64,000 bases of DNA from the NCBI RefSeq assembly GCF_905163445.1, contig NC_053202.1, positions 2,232,001 through 2,296,000 of the forward strand, read 5' to 3'. Shown here in pieces: positions 63,945 to 64,000 of the stretch. The DNA is from Pararge aegeria. Taxonomy: Eukaryota > Arthropoda > Insecta > Lepidoptera > Nymphalidae. Numbering within the stretch: the first letter of the stretch is position 1; every line of letters starts with the position of its first letter. The notes beneath the pieces were generated by a model. That model was not told the DNA's origin and searched no databases. It was given only the letters and a program-made list of their open reading frames with translations. The position numbers were made by a program, and so were the translations under genes.

Positions 63945-64000
63945 AAAAGCTTGGGTGTGAATTGCCCTAACATCCTAATATCAATTTACTGTGAGATGGT
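63945..64000 (+). mobile_element. LINE-4 copy running off the window
   Basis: AAAGCTTGGGTGTGAATTGC, CCTAACATCCTAATATC, ACTGTGAGATGGT match 60885-60945. Confidence 0.65.

Overview
This is a eukaryotic, AT-rich, intron-dominated window from an insect, almost certainly a butterfly or moth (Lepidoptera). Evidence: compact non-autonomous Helitrons with 5'-TC and CTAG-3' ends, several tRNA-headed SINE families built on lepidopteran-style heads, and a homeodomain of insect EMX type. No bacterial-style operons, CRISPR arrays, rRNA genes or convincing stand-alone tRNA genes are visible.

One host gene is supported. Two minus-strand exons (44679-44851 and 24669-24869) encode an empty spiracles/E5 (EMX family) homeodomain, split exactly between homeodomain residues 44 and 45 by a 19,809-bp intron with GT and AG ends. 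The visible protein is the last 123 residues: a short pre-homeodomain stretch, the whole homeodomain, and an acidic C-terminal tail ending at a TAA. The N-terminal exon(s) and promoter are not seen between 44.85 and 64.0 kb and probably lie beyond the window on the high-coordinate side. Everything from 24.9 to 44.7 kb is therefore intron, 1-24.7 kb is downstream of the gene, and 44.9-64 kb is upstream intron or flank.

The rest is a graveyard of mobile elements. Names used below are local to this annotation. SINE-A, SINE-B and SINE-C are three tRNA-headed SINE families. LINE-1 has an ORF tail with the motif FYNMIPKVILDLP and a 3' end of TTTGAATTTTGAA type. LINE-2 is a 3'-end element carrying GCGATAAGGCCGCC. 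LINE-3 denotes remnants of the endonuclease-reverse transcriptase C-terminus with WAGHV/GHVLR motifs. LINE-4 ends GGGCCTACTTGAATAAAG. LINE-5 has the motif TGDPRAGSYLGQRI. LINE-6 is a jockey-like 3' end at 30.4 kb. HEL means Helitron, hAT-M means short hAT-type elements starting CAGTGGCG with 8-bp target duplications, FB is a foldback family, and REP-X and REP-Y are unclassified repeats.

Region by region. 0-13 kb is dense in SINE-A, Helitrons and LINE-3, including a head-to-tail Helitron run at 9.9-10.25 kb. 13-24.6 kb holds scattered repeats between long unique stretches, plus a 152-bp tandem duplication interrupted by a LINE-3 insertion. 24.7-44.7 kb is the ems/E5 intron, with four clear Helitrons or Helitron ends, a 1,023-bp hAT element with a perfect 8-bp target duplication, and unique stretches that could hold enhancers. 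45-53 kb is again repeat-rich. 53.3-56.2 kb is the longest stretch without a recognised repeat. 56.2-64 kb is a mosaic of nested and chimeric repeats. I did not find a new multi-gene system. The most informative signals are mobile-element structures (tandem Helitrons, hAT insertions with intact target duplications, chimeric SINEs, perfect palindromes) and the large homeobox intron.
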